DNA of 64,000 nt from Anaerocolumna sedimenticola (lineage in GTDB: Bacteria; Bacillota; Clostridia; Lachnospirales; Lachnospiraceae). Position numbers and translations under genes: made by a program. Where the stretch lies: contig NZ_CP048000.1 of NCBI RefSeq assembly GCF_009931695.1, positions 5,436,436 to 5,500,435 on the forward strand, in the 5' to 3' direction. Positions 24,852 through 33,744 of this stretch are shown here, one piece after another (within the stretch, counting starts at the first letter, position 1; the number at the start of each line of letters is the position of its first letter). The notes beneath the pieces are model-generated. The model searched no databases and had not been told where the DNA came from. It saw only the letters and a program-made list of their open reading frames with translations.

Positions 24852-27440
24852 TTATTCTGCTTCTCTGAGCCTTTCTACAATACTTTTACGGTTTGTCATA
24901 CGATAGGATAAAAGAGGTATGATAATACCTATGACCAGAAAAACTGGTAATAATATAACAATTGGCATAATATTCAGACGGAAAGTAAAAAACCACATAA
25001 TATTTTCAATTGGTTTTAAAGCAATATATCCGATTAAAACACTGATGACCAGTGATACAAGTATAGAAACAATACTGTAAAACAACCCCTCAAACAACAG
25101 CATTTTCTTAAGCTGCTTTCCTGTCATTCCAATACTTTGCAACATTGCAAATTCTCTGCGTCTTGTCATAATACTGGTAAGGACAGCATTTATAAAATTC
25201 AGTATTCCTACAATGCCCACAATAAAACTTAAGATACTCCCAACTAATAAAAACATATTACGGAAAGTACTGAATTGGTTAACATAGGATGCTTTTGATT
25301 CATAATTCATATCCGGTTCCTGTTTGTCCGTATAATCCTTAATAAAATTTTCCATCTGCTTCGTATGTTCCTTATCCACGTTATACATATAGATCATTGT
25401 ATTTTCCGTGCCGGTATCTTTTATAAAAGTTTTGGCTGAAGTGATAAACGGCACATCCCCATAGGCACGTAATGACATATTATGAGGCATCATAACAACC
25501 GCTATCACTTCATATTCCTCATCCCATCCATTATATTCTGTTAATTTGCCATCTTCACTGTACTTATAATCCGTACAATAATGAATTTTAACTTTTTCTC
25601 CAACATCATAAATGGCATCTTGTAGATTCGGCTTACCATAATCATCGGGAAAAACAACCAGTGCAAGATAATGGCCGCTTTTCATTTTCTCTCTATCCAA
25701 CTTGCCTTTTAAAAGCGTAAGCTGCTTCATCGGAAGATCTTCAAGTCCGTATAAATCCACATCTGTACTAATTTTACCGTTTTCATCTTTATCTTTCAGG
25801 CTGGATTCCATAGCTTCTTTCGGGTACCAGCCGAAGAACTGCTTAAAATCATTTTCTTCCAAAGATGTATTACTAATAAATGTACTCCCATATACCCGTC
25901 CCGATTCGGTAATTCCTGTCTGGGCATTAATGGCATTTATCATACTGTCCGTTACTTTTTGATCTTCTGAGCCGAAACGGCATTGGAAATAATCCGAATG
26001 CCCTACAATAAAATCGGTTATAACAAATTTATCTAAGAACTTATCCATATCAAAACCTTTGGTAAAGGTATAAGTACAATTTAAAAGTATTACGCTTAAG
26101 GACAAGGAGATGATTACCAGAACTGTTTTCTTTCTGCTTAAGGCCAAATTTGCCAAAGCCATATTATATACTTTCCCACCGTTTCTGGAATTTTTATATT
26201 GTTTCTTACCGTTAGCCCTTTCCGTATAACGTACTGCTTCAATGGGCGAAACCCTGGAAGCCAAAATCCCCGGTTTATTGCAGCTGATACCTACTGTAAT
26301 AACAGAAAACAGAGCGGCTCCTATAAAGATCCAAGGATTATAAGCCGTAAAGCTCCGCTTATTCGTCATAATATTCATAATAACCGGAGTCAGTTTATTA
26401 CCTATGATAAAACCGGTTAGCAGGCCTACAGGTATCCCAAAACATGACAGGAAAAAAGCCTGATTTCTCACGAGACGTTTGATTTGTTTTGGAGTTGTTC
26501 CAATTGTCTTCAAAAGCCCGTAAAAACGGATATCTCCGGATACTGATATCTGGAAAATATTATAAATAATCAGATATCCGGTAAAAATAATTAACAGTAT
26601 CACTGCTGTGATGGCCGCTACCATCATAATAGTATCTTCCTTGTTCAAATGAGTGGAAGTATACGCCCAGTTAACACCTGTCGCAAGGTAATTGGATGCA
26701 CTTTGATCCACAAAGTTATAACCATTCTCCTCCGTTATCTTACGAAGATTCGCTTCAATATTTCTGCTGTTTGCAAACATAACATCCAGATTCCAGGTTC
26801 CAATCGATTCGTAACCAGATGCACGCGGTTTATAGTCTTTTAATTGTCCCTCTACATAACTTTCTGACAACCAAATCTGACTTGCCAAAGAAGCTTCATC
26901 TGTCTGCCAGAATCCGCATAAAGTAAAAGTATCGGTTACCGTCCTTTCTCCCACCGGAAACGTAAGGTTTACTTTTTCACCGATTTTATGAGGAATACCT
27001 AAAAGATCAAGGACCGCCGTATCCGTTGCCAGTTCCATCTTATCTTCCGGCATTTTACCTGTGGTAGGATAGCTGAAATAAAGCTTAGCTTCATTCTTGT
27101 CTGAATAACGTATCTCGGTATGATGTTTGTTGAAGGGAGCCTCCTCAGGCATTGATAGCATAAGGCTCATACCATATTCTTTAATAAGAGGATCTGCTTT
27201 TAGCCGGTCAGCCTGTTCCTTGTTCAAATATTTAAAACTTCCATGGGCACTTCCTCCAGCCATACGCATATATTGCTGCTGGATGGAGTAATTCATAGAA
27301 ACAGCGACTGTAAACAAGGAGGTAAATAATAAGGTGGTTAGTATAATAGCAAGAATAGCTACAATATTTCTTATTCGATTCGCCTTAAAGCTGCGAAAAG
27401 AAAGCCTGTAGATTACTTTTTTATTTGCAACTTTAATCAT
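24852..27440 (-). CDS. ABC permease with two FtsX domains (module 2)
   Basis: 862 residues with the same plan as the module-1 permease: first helix ~22-48, external region, helices ~272-385, second core from ~432, final trio from ~742. FtsX coupling loops FYGLLKTIGTTPKQIKRL and FAMLQSIGMTGKQLKKML. Probably handles an antimicrobial peptide, lipoprotein or peptide ligand. Its start overlaps the ATPase stop by 4 bp. Confidence 0.93.
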   Translation of the reverse strand: MIKVANKKVIYRLSFRSFKANRIRNIVAILAIILTTLLFTSLFTVAVSMNYSIQQQYMRMAGGSAHGSFKYLNKEQADRLKADPLIKEYGMSLMLSMPEEAPFNKHHTEIRYSDKNEAKLYFSYPTTGKMPEDKMELATDTAVLDLLGIPHKIGEKVNLTFPVGERTVTDTFTLCGFWQTDEASLASQIWLSESYVEGQLKDYKPRASGYESIGTWNLDVMFANSRNIEANLRKITEENGYNFVDQSASNYLATGVNWAYTSTHLNKEDTIMMVAAITAVILLIIFTGYLIIYNIFQISVSGDIRFYGLLKTIGTTPKQIKRLVRNQAFFLSCFGIPVGLLTGFIIGNKLTPVIMNIMTNKRSFTAYNPWIFIGAALFSVITVGISCNKPGILASRVSPIEAVRYTERANGKKQYKNSRNGGKVYNMALANLALSRKKTVLVIISLSLSVILLNCTYTFTKGFDMDKFLDKFVITDFIVGHSDYFQCRFGSEDQKVTDSMINAINAQTGITESGRVYGSTFISNTSLEENDFKQFFGWYPKEAMESSLKDKDENGKISTDVDLYGLEDLPMKQLTLLKGKLDREKMKSGHYLALVVFPDDYGKPNLQDAIYDVGEKVKIHYCTDYKYSEDGKLTEYNGWDEEYEVIAVVMMPHNMSLRAYGDVPFITSAKTFIKDTGTENTMIYMYNVDKEHTKQMENFIKDYTDKQEPDMNYESKASYVNQFSTFRNMFLLVGSILSFIVGIVGILNFINAVLTSIMTRRREFAMLQSIGMTGKQLKKMLLFEGLFYSIVSILVSLVISVLIGYIALKPIENIMWFFTFRLNIMPIVILLPVFLVIGIIIPLLSYRMTNRKSIVERLREAE

Positions 27441-28117
27441 AAGGTTTCACCGCCTGTTATCCTGCCGTCCTCAATACGGATAATTCGGTCAGCCATTTGG
27501 GCAATTTCTTCATTATGAGTAATCATAACAATAGTCTGTTTAAACTGCTGACCGGTTACTTTTAATAAACCCATAACATCCAGGCTGGTTTTGCTGTCTA
27601 GATTCCCGGTAGGTTCATCCGCAAGAAGAATAGCAGGTTTTGCAGCAAGGGCCCTCGCCATGGCAACTCTCTGCTGCTGCCCTCCGGACAGGTTATTGGG
27701 CAGATTATTTAATTTACTCTTAAGACCCAAAGTATCAATAATCTGTTCCACATAATTTTTATCCACCGGATTGCCATCCAATTCTATGGGTAAAACAATA
27801 TTTTCATAAACATTAAGTACCGGTACCAGATTATAATTTTGAAACACAAAACCGATTTTTCTTCTTCGAAATATAGTAAGCGCTTCCTCTTTTAATGAAA
27901 AAATATCCTTGCCATCCACCATTACGCTGCCTGACGTAGGCCGGTCAAGACCTCCCAGCATATGTAATAAGGTGGATTTACCGCTGCCGGACGTTCCTAC
28001 TATAGCTACGAATTCGCCGTTCTCTATCTTAAGATTCACACCATCTAAAGCCTTAACAAGAACGGAATCACTGCTTCCATAATGTTTGGTTAAATTTTTC
28101 GTTTCCAGAATAATCAT
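27437..28117 (-). CDS. ABC transporter ATPase (LolD/BceA type, module 2)
   Basis: 226 residues from the ATG at 28117, preceded by GGAGG; a longer frame from 28177 has no ribosome site. Walker A GTSGSGKST, signature LSGGQQQR, Walker B ILLADEPTGNLDS and VMITHNEEIA. Similar over its whole length to the module-1 ATPase (FRRRKIGFVFQNYNLVPVL against FRRRQIGLIYQFYNLIPVL). Confidence 0.95.
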   Translation of the reverse strand: MIILETKNLTKHYGSSDSVLVKALDGVNLKIENGEFVAIVGTSGSGKSTLLHMLGGLDRPTSGSVMVDGKDIFSLKEEALTIFRRRKIGFVFQNYNLVPVLNVYENIVLPIELDGNPVDKNYVEQIIDTLGLKSKLNNLPNNLSGGQQQRVAMARALAAKPAILLADEPTGNLDSKTSLDVMGLLKVTGQQFKQTIVMITHNEEIAQMADRIIRIEDGRITGGETL

Positions 28118-28282
28118 GTTTACCTCCAAAAAAAGTCTATATATGGTTGTTTCCATACATAGACTATAACCTATCATTCTTTCTAACTTCTTTCTATAAT
28201 CTAACAGTTTTGAAAGATTTCCTGGTCAAAGCGGATATTCTTAGGCCCTCCACCTAAGCTGCGGCGGTCTCACTTCTGATGG

Positions 28283-29302
28283 TTAGATCGGTAAAAATAC
28301 GGAAAATGTAGAGCCCTCCCCAATTCGTGATTTAACTTTTATATAACCGCCTTGTAATGAAATAATTTCTCTTGCCAAATACAAACCGATGCCAACACCT
28401 TCATACTGGTTTACCTCTTTGGAACGGTAAAACCTGGCAAAAATTTTGTTTTGCTCCTCTTCCGCAATTCCGATACCAGTATCAGTAATATCAATTCGGT
28501 AAAACATTTCATAAGGAATCGCAGTAATTGTAATAGTTCCACCCGGTTTCATATATTTTACGGCATTATCCAATATATTATAGATGGCTTCCGTACTCCA
28601 TTTCATATCAAAACTAGCGGTACCGTCTTTGTGACAGCTTGTTATATGGATATCTTTCCCGGCTGCTTTTTGAGATATATCAGTGACTGCAGCCTTTATC
28701 AGTCCCTGTATTGAATTTTTCATCGTTGATACGGATATAATCCCCGTCTCTAACCTTGAAGTTTTTACAAGAACACTGATTAGGAAATTAAGTTTTTCTG
28801 CCTGCGCGTATATTTGCCGCACACAGTTTATATCTATGGAATCAGGTATTTCCCCATAGACTGTTTCTTCTAGTTTGGTTCCTGCGGCTTCAGGTTTTCC
28901 CTTCACTCCTGCTTCCACTTGCAAATTATTATATTTCTCTATCCGTATTGCTTTTTCCAACAGTAATTCCGTGTATAATAGAATATTGGATAAGGGAGTT
29001 TTTGTCTGGTGGGAAATATCAGAAATCAGAGATTTAATTTTATTTTTTTCTTCTGCCAGATTTTTAGAGGAAACGGCACAAAGGCACAGATATCGGTTTA
29101 ACTTCGCTTCAAGAGCGGATAATTTGGACTCGTCATATGTGTTTTCAGTAAAACTGCCGTTAATTGCAGCATCTAACATTTGATTCAGCTTATCCATTGT
29201 TTTTTTTGTTCTGGAACGATAAATCAGGATAATTCCTGCCGAAAGAAAAAATAGCAGCAACAAAATTAGTAAAAAGCCGGATTGGGTTATTTCAATTTTC
29301 AT
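28283..29302 (-). CDS. Sensor histidine kinase (module 2)
   Basis: 339 residues with a single N-terminal helix (10-29) and no extracellular sensor domain. Phospho-acceptor His at ~98 in SDISHQTKTPLSN, N box NILDNAVKY, G boxes DTGIGI and GVGIGLYLA. The region between HisKA halves is longer than usual (GVKGKPEAAGTKLEE). Pairs with the regulator just upstream and probably takes its signal from the adjacent ABC transporter. Confidence 0.94.
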   Translation of the reverse strand: MKIEITQSGFLLILLLLFFLSAGIILIYRSRTKKTMDKLNQMLDAAINGSFTENTYDESKLSALEAKLNRYLCLCAVSSKNLAEEKNKIKSLISDISHQTKTPLSNILLYTELLLEKAIRIEKYNNLQVEAGVKGKPEAAGTKLEETVYGEIPDSIDINCVRQIYAQAEKLNFLISVLVKTSRLETGIISVSTMKNSIQGLIKAAVTDISQKAAGKDIHITSCHKDGTASFDMKWSTEAIYNILDNAVKYMKPGGTITITAIPYEMFYRIDITDTGIGIAEEEQNKIFARFYRSKEVNQYEGVGIGLYLAREIISLQGGYIKVKSRIGEGSTFSVFLPI

Positions 29303-29311
29303 AGCTACCTC

Positions 29312-29989
29312 TTACCTTGACGTCCATACATATCCAATTCCATACACTGTTTTAATATACTTGGGTTTGGAGGGTGTATCTTCCAGCTTATCCCGCAATC
29401 GCTTTACCGTTACGGACAACGCATTTTCATCTACAAATGCAGCATCTTCCGACCAGATTTTATCCAAAAGGATTTCCCTGGTAAGAGTATAACCTTTATT
29501 ATTCACAAATATTTTTAACAGTTTCTGTTCTGTTTTACTAAGCTCAATTATAAATCCATTTTTCCGAAATTCCATCTTATCAAAATCAAACATAAAGTCA
29601 TCTATGATCGTCTTCTGCTCTAAAAATCCGGTATTATTTTTTAACTGTGTATTCACCCTGGCCCGAAGAACCATCAAACTGAAAGGTTTGGTGACATAAT
29701 CATTCGCACCCAGTTCTAATCCTGTCACAATATCAGTCTCCATATCATGTATGGTAAGCATAATTACAGGAATCTTTGAAGATTTGCGGAGCTCTTTTAA
29801 GAAGTCAAACCCATTCCCATCCGGGAGATTTGCATCCAAAAGCAATAAATCAAATTCAATTGTTTCCATTAATTTTCTTGCCGATTCTAAGGTAAAAGCC
29901 TGGGAGAATAGAAAATCATCCTGTTGTAATGCCAATTTTATTCCGTTGCTTAAAGGGGCGTCGTCTTCTATAATTAATATATTTGACAT
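29312..29989 (-). CDS. OmpR/PhoB-type response regulator (module 2)
   Basis: 225 residues from the ATG at 29989 (AGGAGGAG upstream, better than the ATG at 30025). Receiver: EDD at 8-10, Asp52 in LLDANLPDGNG, MLTIHD, YVTKPFS. Winged helix ending VYGIGYVW. First gene of the second regulator/kinase/ABC module, one direction with the rest. Confidence 0.95.
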   Translation of the reverse strand: MSNILIIEDDAPLSNGIKLALQQDDFLFSQAFTLESARKLMETIEFDLLLLDANLPDGNGFDFLKELRKSSKIPVIMLTIHDMETDIVTGLELGANDYVTKPFSLMVLRARVNTQLKNNTGFLEQKTIIDDFMFDFDKMEFRKNGFIIELSKTEQKLLKIFVNNKGYTLTREILLDKIWSEDAAFVDENALSVTVKRLRDKLEDTPSKPKYIKTVYGIGYVWTSR

Positions 29990-30073
29990 AGAACTCCTCC
30001 TGTTCTTCAAATTCTGTAATTTCAAATTAAAGAAGTTTTTGACTCCTTTAAAGAGTCCACCGTTTTTAATCCC

Positions 30074-30796
30074 TTATTGTCTTCTCTGTAATAAAAACTT
30101 TTTAAATTCTTCGGCATTTCTATTAATAATTAATTTTTCCGGAAACCGTATTTCATTCAGGACCTCTGTTACAAAATCAAACCGGGCAATATCAGCCGGG
30201 TCATGGGCATCGCTGCTGATTAGGATAGGAACATCGTACTGCATACATAAGCTTAACATAGTTAAATTATTTTTCCAGGCATTTAACCGTTTATTGATTG
30301 GATTCAGCGAATTATTATTTAATTCCAGTAAAACTGAGTTCTCCTTTGCTGCTTTTACAATCGGTTCATAAGCAAGGGGACACTTACCGTCATCGGGATG
30401 GCTGATAATATCAATCCTTGGATTTTTAATAACCTTTAATACGGCACCCGTATTTTGCTCTATGGTTCCTGCCTTATAACAGAGAGAATGAATACCGGCA
30501 ATCCGAATATCCAGCTTATCGATTATTTCATCCGCAAGACTTAAATTCCCCTCATAGTCTAAAATATTAATTTCAGAACCCAGCAGTAGTTCTATCCCAT
30601 ACATTTTCCGGGGTACCACTCTTAAATTTTGAAAGTAAATGTCATCACAGGTACCGGGTATCCCTTTTGCATGCTCCGTTATGCCTAATATTTTCAGCCC
30701 TTTCTCAGCGGCTGCCTGTGCCATTTCCCGGATTGTTCCGTAGGCATGTCCGCTGGCAAGTGTATGGGTATGAACATCTAATTCTACTTCTAGCAT
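30074..30796 (-). CDS. PHP-domain phosphatase, YcdX-like
   Basis: 240 residues. N-terminal HTHTLASGHAYGT, then ITEHAKGIPG, GSEIN, GIHSLCY, ISHPDDGK and SSDAHDP give the metal ligands of the trinuclear PHP site. The family contains small phosphoesterases such as YcdX. The exact substrate is unknown. GAGAGG is upstream of the ATG. Confidence 0.9.
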   Translation of the reverse strand: MLEVELDVHTHTLASGHAYGTIREMAQAAAEKGLKILGITEHAKGIPGTCDDIYFQNLRVVPRKMYGIELLLGSEINILDYEGNLSLADEIIDKLDIRIAGIHSLCYKAGTIEQNTGAVLKVIKNPRIDIISHPDDGKCPLAYEPIVKAAKENSVLLELNNNSLNPINKRLNAWKNNLTMLSLCMQYDVPILISSDAHDPADIARFDFVTEVLNEIRFPEKLIINRNAEEFKKFLLQRRQ

Positions 30797-30850
30797 GATT
30801 CTATAATTCCTCTCTTTGTTTATTGATAATTTTACAATCCCTTACTCACG

Positions 30851-31725
30851 TTAAGGTTCCATCAGATATTTTTTTACGCCACTGAATAAATAACCTTTTG
30901 CTAAATTTCCAACATCAATTTGCTCTTTCAGTGGAACTTTACTTTCTATATGATTCAGATTATACCCCTGTTTTATAATAATAAATTTTGCAAAACCGGG
31001 TGTCAAATTATTTCCCGGGCAGGAATAAATACAGTTAAGGCATAAATGGCACTTATGCCCAAAATCAGGTTTCCCTTTCTTCATGGTGATATTACCTGAC
31101 GGGCATAACCTGATGCATAACCCGCAGCCATTACAGCTTCCGGATACTTTAATACGGTTCCCCCAGAATCCGGCTGTTTTTTTTTCCAATTCACCGATAG
31201 ATGAGAAAATTCTATCTAAAACAAAAGGTCTGGTTCTTCTCTTAACACCACTTAATACTGCATCCACCATGTTGCTGACTTTATCCGGCAATACCTGTAA
31301 AAGCATAACAGATAAAGGTTCTTTCGTTTCCACTATCCAATTGGAGGGCATCACAATCATATTTTCATATACGACATGATAACCTTTTTTCGTTAGGCGT
31401 CTGATGCTGCTCTGTCTGCATGCCCTGTTCGGAAAAACTTCCCCGCCGCCGGAAACTGAGATAACCACTGCTTTCCTGTTCTTCACTGTATGTGATAATT
31501 CAATACGCTTATAAACTGCTTCCGGAGCATTAAAAGCATGTACAGGAAAGATAAGAAAAAGAAGTTCATAATCTTCAGAACTATTGCATTCCCCGGCAGC
31601 TATCCTTTCCATACTTCCTTTACAGCCTTTTTCTTTTAATCTTTTATCAAAACACTCTGCAACCCTTTTGGTTCCGCCGGTGCCGGAGTAATATACAATT
31701 TTATATTTGTATTTTTATCTTTCAT
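30851..31725 (-). pseudogene. EFR1-type flavodoxin/ferredoxin protein, frameshifted near the start
   Basis: The open frame from 31612 holds a flavodoxin-like half and then two 4Fe-4S clusters (CNGCGLCIRLCPSGN and CHLCLNCIYSCPGNN). It lacks the first beta strand. Upstream, in the other frame, KIVYYSGTGGTKRVAECF supplies exactly that FMN phosphate loop. An ATG at 31725 reads MKDKNTNIK and would join it if the A4 run (TTTT at 31699-31702 on +) had one more A. Probably intact in life, with a one-base loss in this sequence. Confidence 0.75.
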
Positions 31726-31751
31726 AATAATACCCCATTGATTCGTTAAAC

Positions 31752-32291
31752 TTATAAAATCTCCGTAATTATTTTTTCATATAATCTGAACCACTTTAGC
31801 CCATACATCTCAAGCCCTAAATCCACCGTATCAATATACCGATAGCCGCTTTTTTCATATAAATGTATGGCTGGTTTATTCTTTTCGAATACATCTAAAC
31901 GAATTGATTTTATGTGATTTTTTCTTCCACATTGCTGTGCAAAATCCATTAAACTGCTCCCGACTCCGCAATTTATATACTCCGGATGAACAACTAAGGT
32001 ATGTATAACAAAAACATCCGAATAATCCGCTTCGATTTCCCATTTCACTTCATTATAAGCAGGTTCAGGCTCATGACTCAGTATTATGGAACCCACAATC
32101 TTTTCGTTGCATTTTGCCACATATAGATGTTTTCCGTTTATACCATTAACCGCATTCTCCCTTACAGGATAAATGCCCTTTCTCCACCCCGGATAATTAA
32201 CATTGGCTTCTAAATAATCATTTAAATCATCATATAACTGTGACAGCTCTTCTATATCTTTTTCCGTACCTAATTGTATCTGTAAATTCAT
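31752..32291 (-). CDS. GNAT N-acetyltransferase
   Basis: 179 residues. Acetyl-CoA loop region VVHPEYINCGVGSSLMDFAQ, then RLDVFEKNKPAIHLYEKSGY, the usual GNAT motif A/B order. Acceptor unknown. GGACAG stands upstream of the ATG; the VOC gene precedes it in the same direction. Confidence 0.88.
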   Translation of the reverse strand: MNLQIQLGTEKDIEELSQLYDDLNDYLEANVNYPGWRKGIYPVRENAVNGINGKHLYVAKCNEKIVGSIILSHEPEPAYNEVKWEIEADYSDVFVIHTLVVHPEYINCGVGSSLMDFAQQCGRKNHIKSIRLDVFEKNKPAIHLYEKSGYRYIDTVDLGLEMYGLKWFRLYEKIITEIL

Positions 32292-32360
32292 TATCTGTCC
32301 TTTCCCTATAAATCGGTTTGAGCTTAGCTGACAGGAAACTTTCAGGAAACTCTCTCAGGA

Positions 32361-32708
32361 TTAATTCATAAAACTTCTGAAGACCACCTGATTTCCGTCC
32401 GGATCAAGAAATTGCATATTCCTGGCTCCCCATGGCTGTGTAGTGGGCGGCTGCAGAATATTTATCCCCAGTTCGGTAAGTCTTTCATATTCTTTATCCA
32501 CATCATCAACGGTAAAAGCGATTACTACATTTTCATTTTTATGTTCTGACACTTCTCCATTATTATAAATTGTAAGCAAAGCACCGTCTGTCTGGATTGC
32601 CTGATGAACCGTATCCTCACAATCCGATGTTGTTTTTAATACTGCCTTATAAAATTCAGATAACCCTGGTACATTTTTCGTTAATAAACAAACTTCCGCA
32701 AAAATCAT
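32361..32708 (-). CDS. VOC (glyoxalase/bleomycin-resistance-like) protein
   Basis: 115 residues from the ATG at 32708, preceded by AGAAGGGAG. Two beta-alpha-beta-beta-beta units: AEVCLLTKNVPGLSEFYKAV and FTVDDVDKEYERLTELG, ending PWGARNMQFLDPDGNQVVF. A dimeric metal-binding or ligand-binding fold; activity not predictable. Confidence 0.88.
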   Translation of the reverse strand: MIFAEVCLLTKNVPGLSEFYKAVLKTTSDCEDTVHQAIQTDGALLTIYNNGEVSEHKNENVVIAFTVDDVDKEYERLTELGINILQPPTTQPWGARNMQFLDPDGNQVVFRSFMN

Positions 32709-32848
32709 ATAATACTCCCTTCTAATGGATTTTAACTTTACTTTTAGATTCATTGATCAAATACAAAACTTACCAATTTATTTTAAATATAATAGATATC
32801 TGCAGGAACCGCAAGATAAATATAAAAATTTTTATGAAATTATGAAAA

Positions 32849-32876
32849 GCTGCTGCAATTTAATTTTTGCAACAGC
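32849..32876 (-). terminator. Terminator of the EEP gene
   Basis: GCTGCTGCAA pairs with TTGCAACAGC (one mismatch), just past the stop at 32885, followed by TTTTC on the minus strand. Confidence 0.6.
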
Positions 32877-32884
32877 CGCTTAAA

Positions 32885-33643
32885 TTATAGTATATTTATA
32901 TCTGCGCATACCGGATAATGATCGGATAGATATACCCCGTCTTTGCAATCTGTCCATACACCGATGTGATTACAGTGGAAATTATCCTGAGCAATGATAT
33001 AATCTATTTTTTCTGCTTCTTTTAACCGTCCATAATCGTGGAAAGTGCCTTTTATACCGGCTGTTAAATCTACCAGGTGAGGATAGTCATGTAAAAGTTT
33101 TAACTCCTTAGAATCGGGTAAAGCATTAAAGTCACCCACTAAGATAGCCGGTGCTGTTATAAAGGTTTCTTCCCTTTCCATCTTTTCTAAAATCTGACCA
33201 AGGCCAGACTTTCTTGCTTCACTTCCGATATGATCCAAATGCGTATTATAAACACGGAATATTTCTTTCGTCACCATATTCTGAAATAATGCCATTGTGC
33301 ATACCCTTGGACATATACTTTGATTCTCGTAACGGGAACCCGGTACTTTCGGAGTTTCCGACAGCCAGAATACTTCCATATGCAGCAAATTAAATTTACT
33401 TTTATTAAATACTATGCTTGTTTGTTCATCTTCCAGCTTTTCATCTCTGCCGCAGCCAATCACATAATAATCGGCAAAACTTTCTTTCAGCCATTTTGCA
33501 ACATGGGGTAATACTTCTTGAAAGCAGATAATGTCCGGATTTTCTTTTTTAATTTTCTCTGAAATCAACGATTTTCTGAAACTAAAGTTGTTGACTCCGT
33601 CCTGTTCATAATCACAGCGGATGTTAAAGGTAACTAATTTCAT
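32885..33643 (-). CDS. Endonuclease/exonuclease/phosphatase-family hydrolase
   Basis: 252 residues. Motifs in order: FNIRCDYEQDG, ICFQEVLP, YNTHLDHIG, VGDFNALPDS, IDYIIAQD and SDHYPVCADI, giving the full EEP metal and His/Asp set. Similar proteins cleave phosphodiesters in nucleic acids or lipids; the target is open. No signal peptide. GGAGAAG stands upstream. Confidence 0.92.
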   Translation of the reverse strand: MKLVTFNIRCDYEQDGVNNFSFRKSLISEKIKKENPDIICFQEVLPHVAKWLKESFADYYVIGCGRDEKLEDEQTSIVFNKSKFNLLHMEVFWLSETPKVPGSRYENQSICPRVCTMALFQNMVTKEIFRVYNTHLDHIGSEARKSGLGQILEKMEREETFITAPAILVGDFNALPDSKELKLLHDYPHLVDLTAGIKGTFHDYGRLKEAEKIDYIIAQDNFHCNHIGVWTDCKDGVYLSDHYPVCADINIL

Positions 33644-33744
33644 TGTTTTCTTCTCCTTTATGCATTATATTCTCAGATAATTATGATGTAATAAACTAAA
33701 ACTGCATCAGTAACGCATTTATCTGATATTATTTTCTTTTGTTC

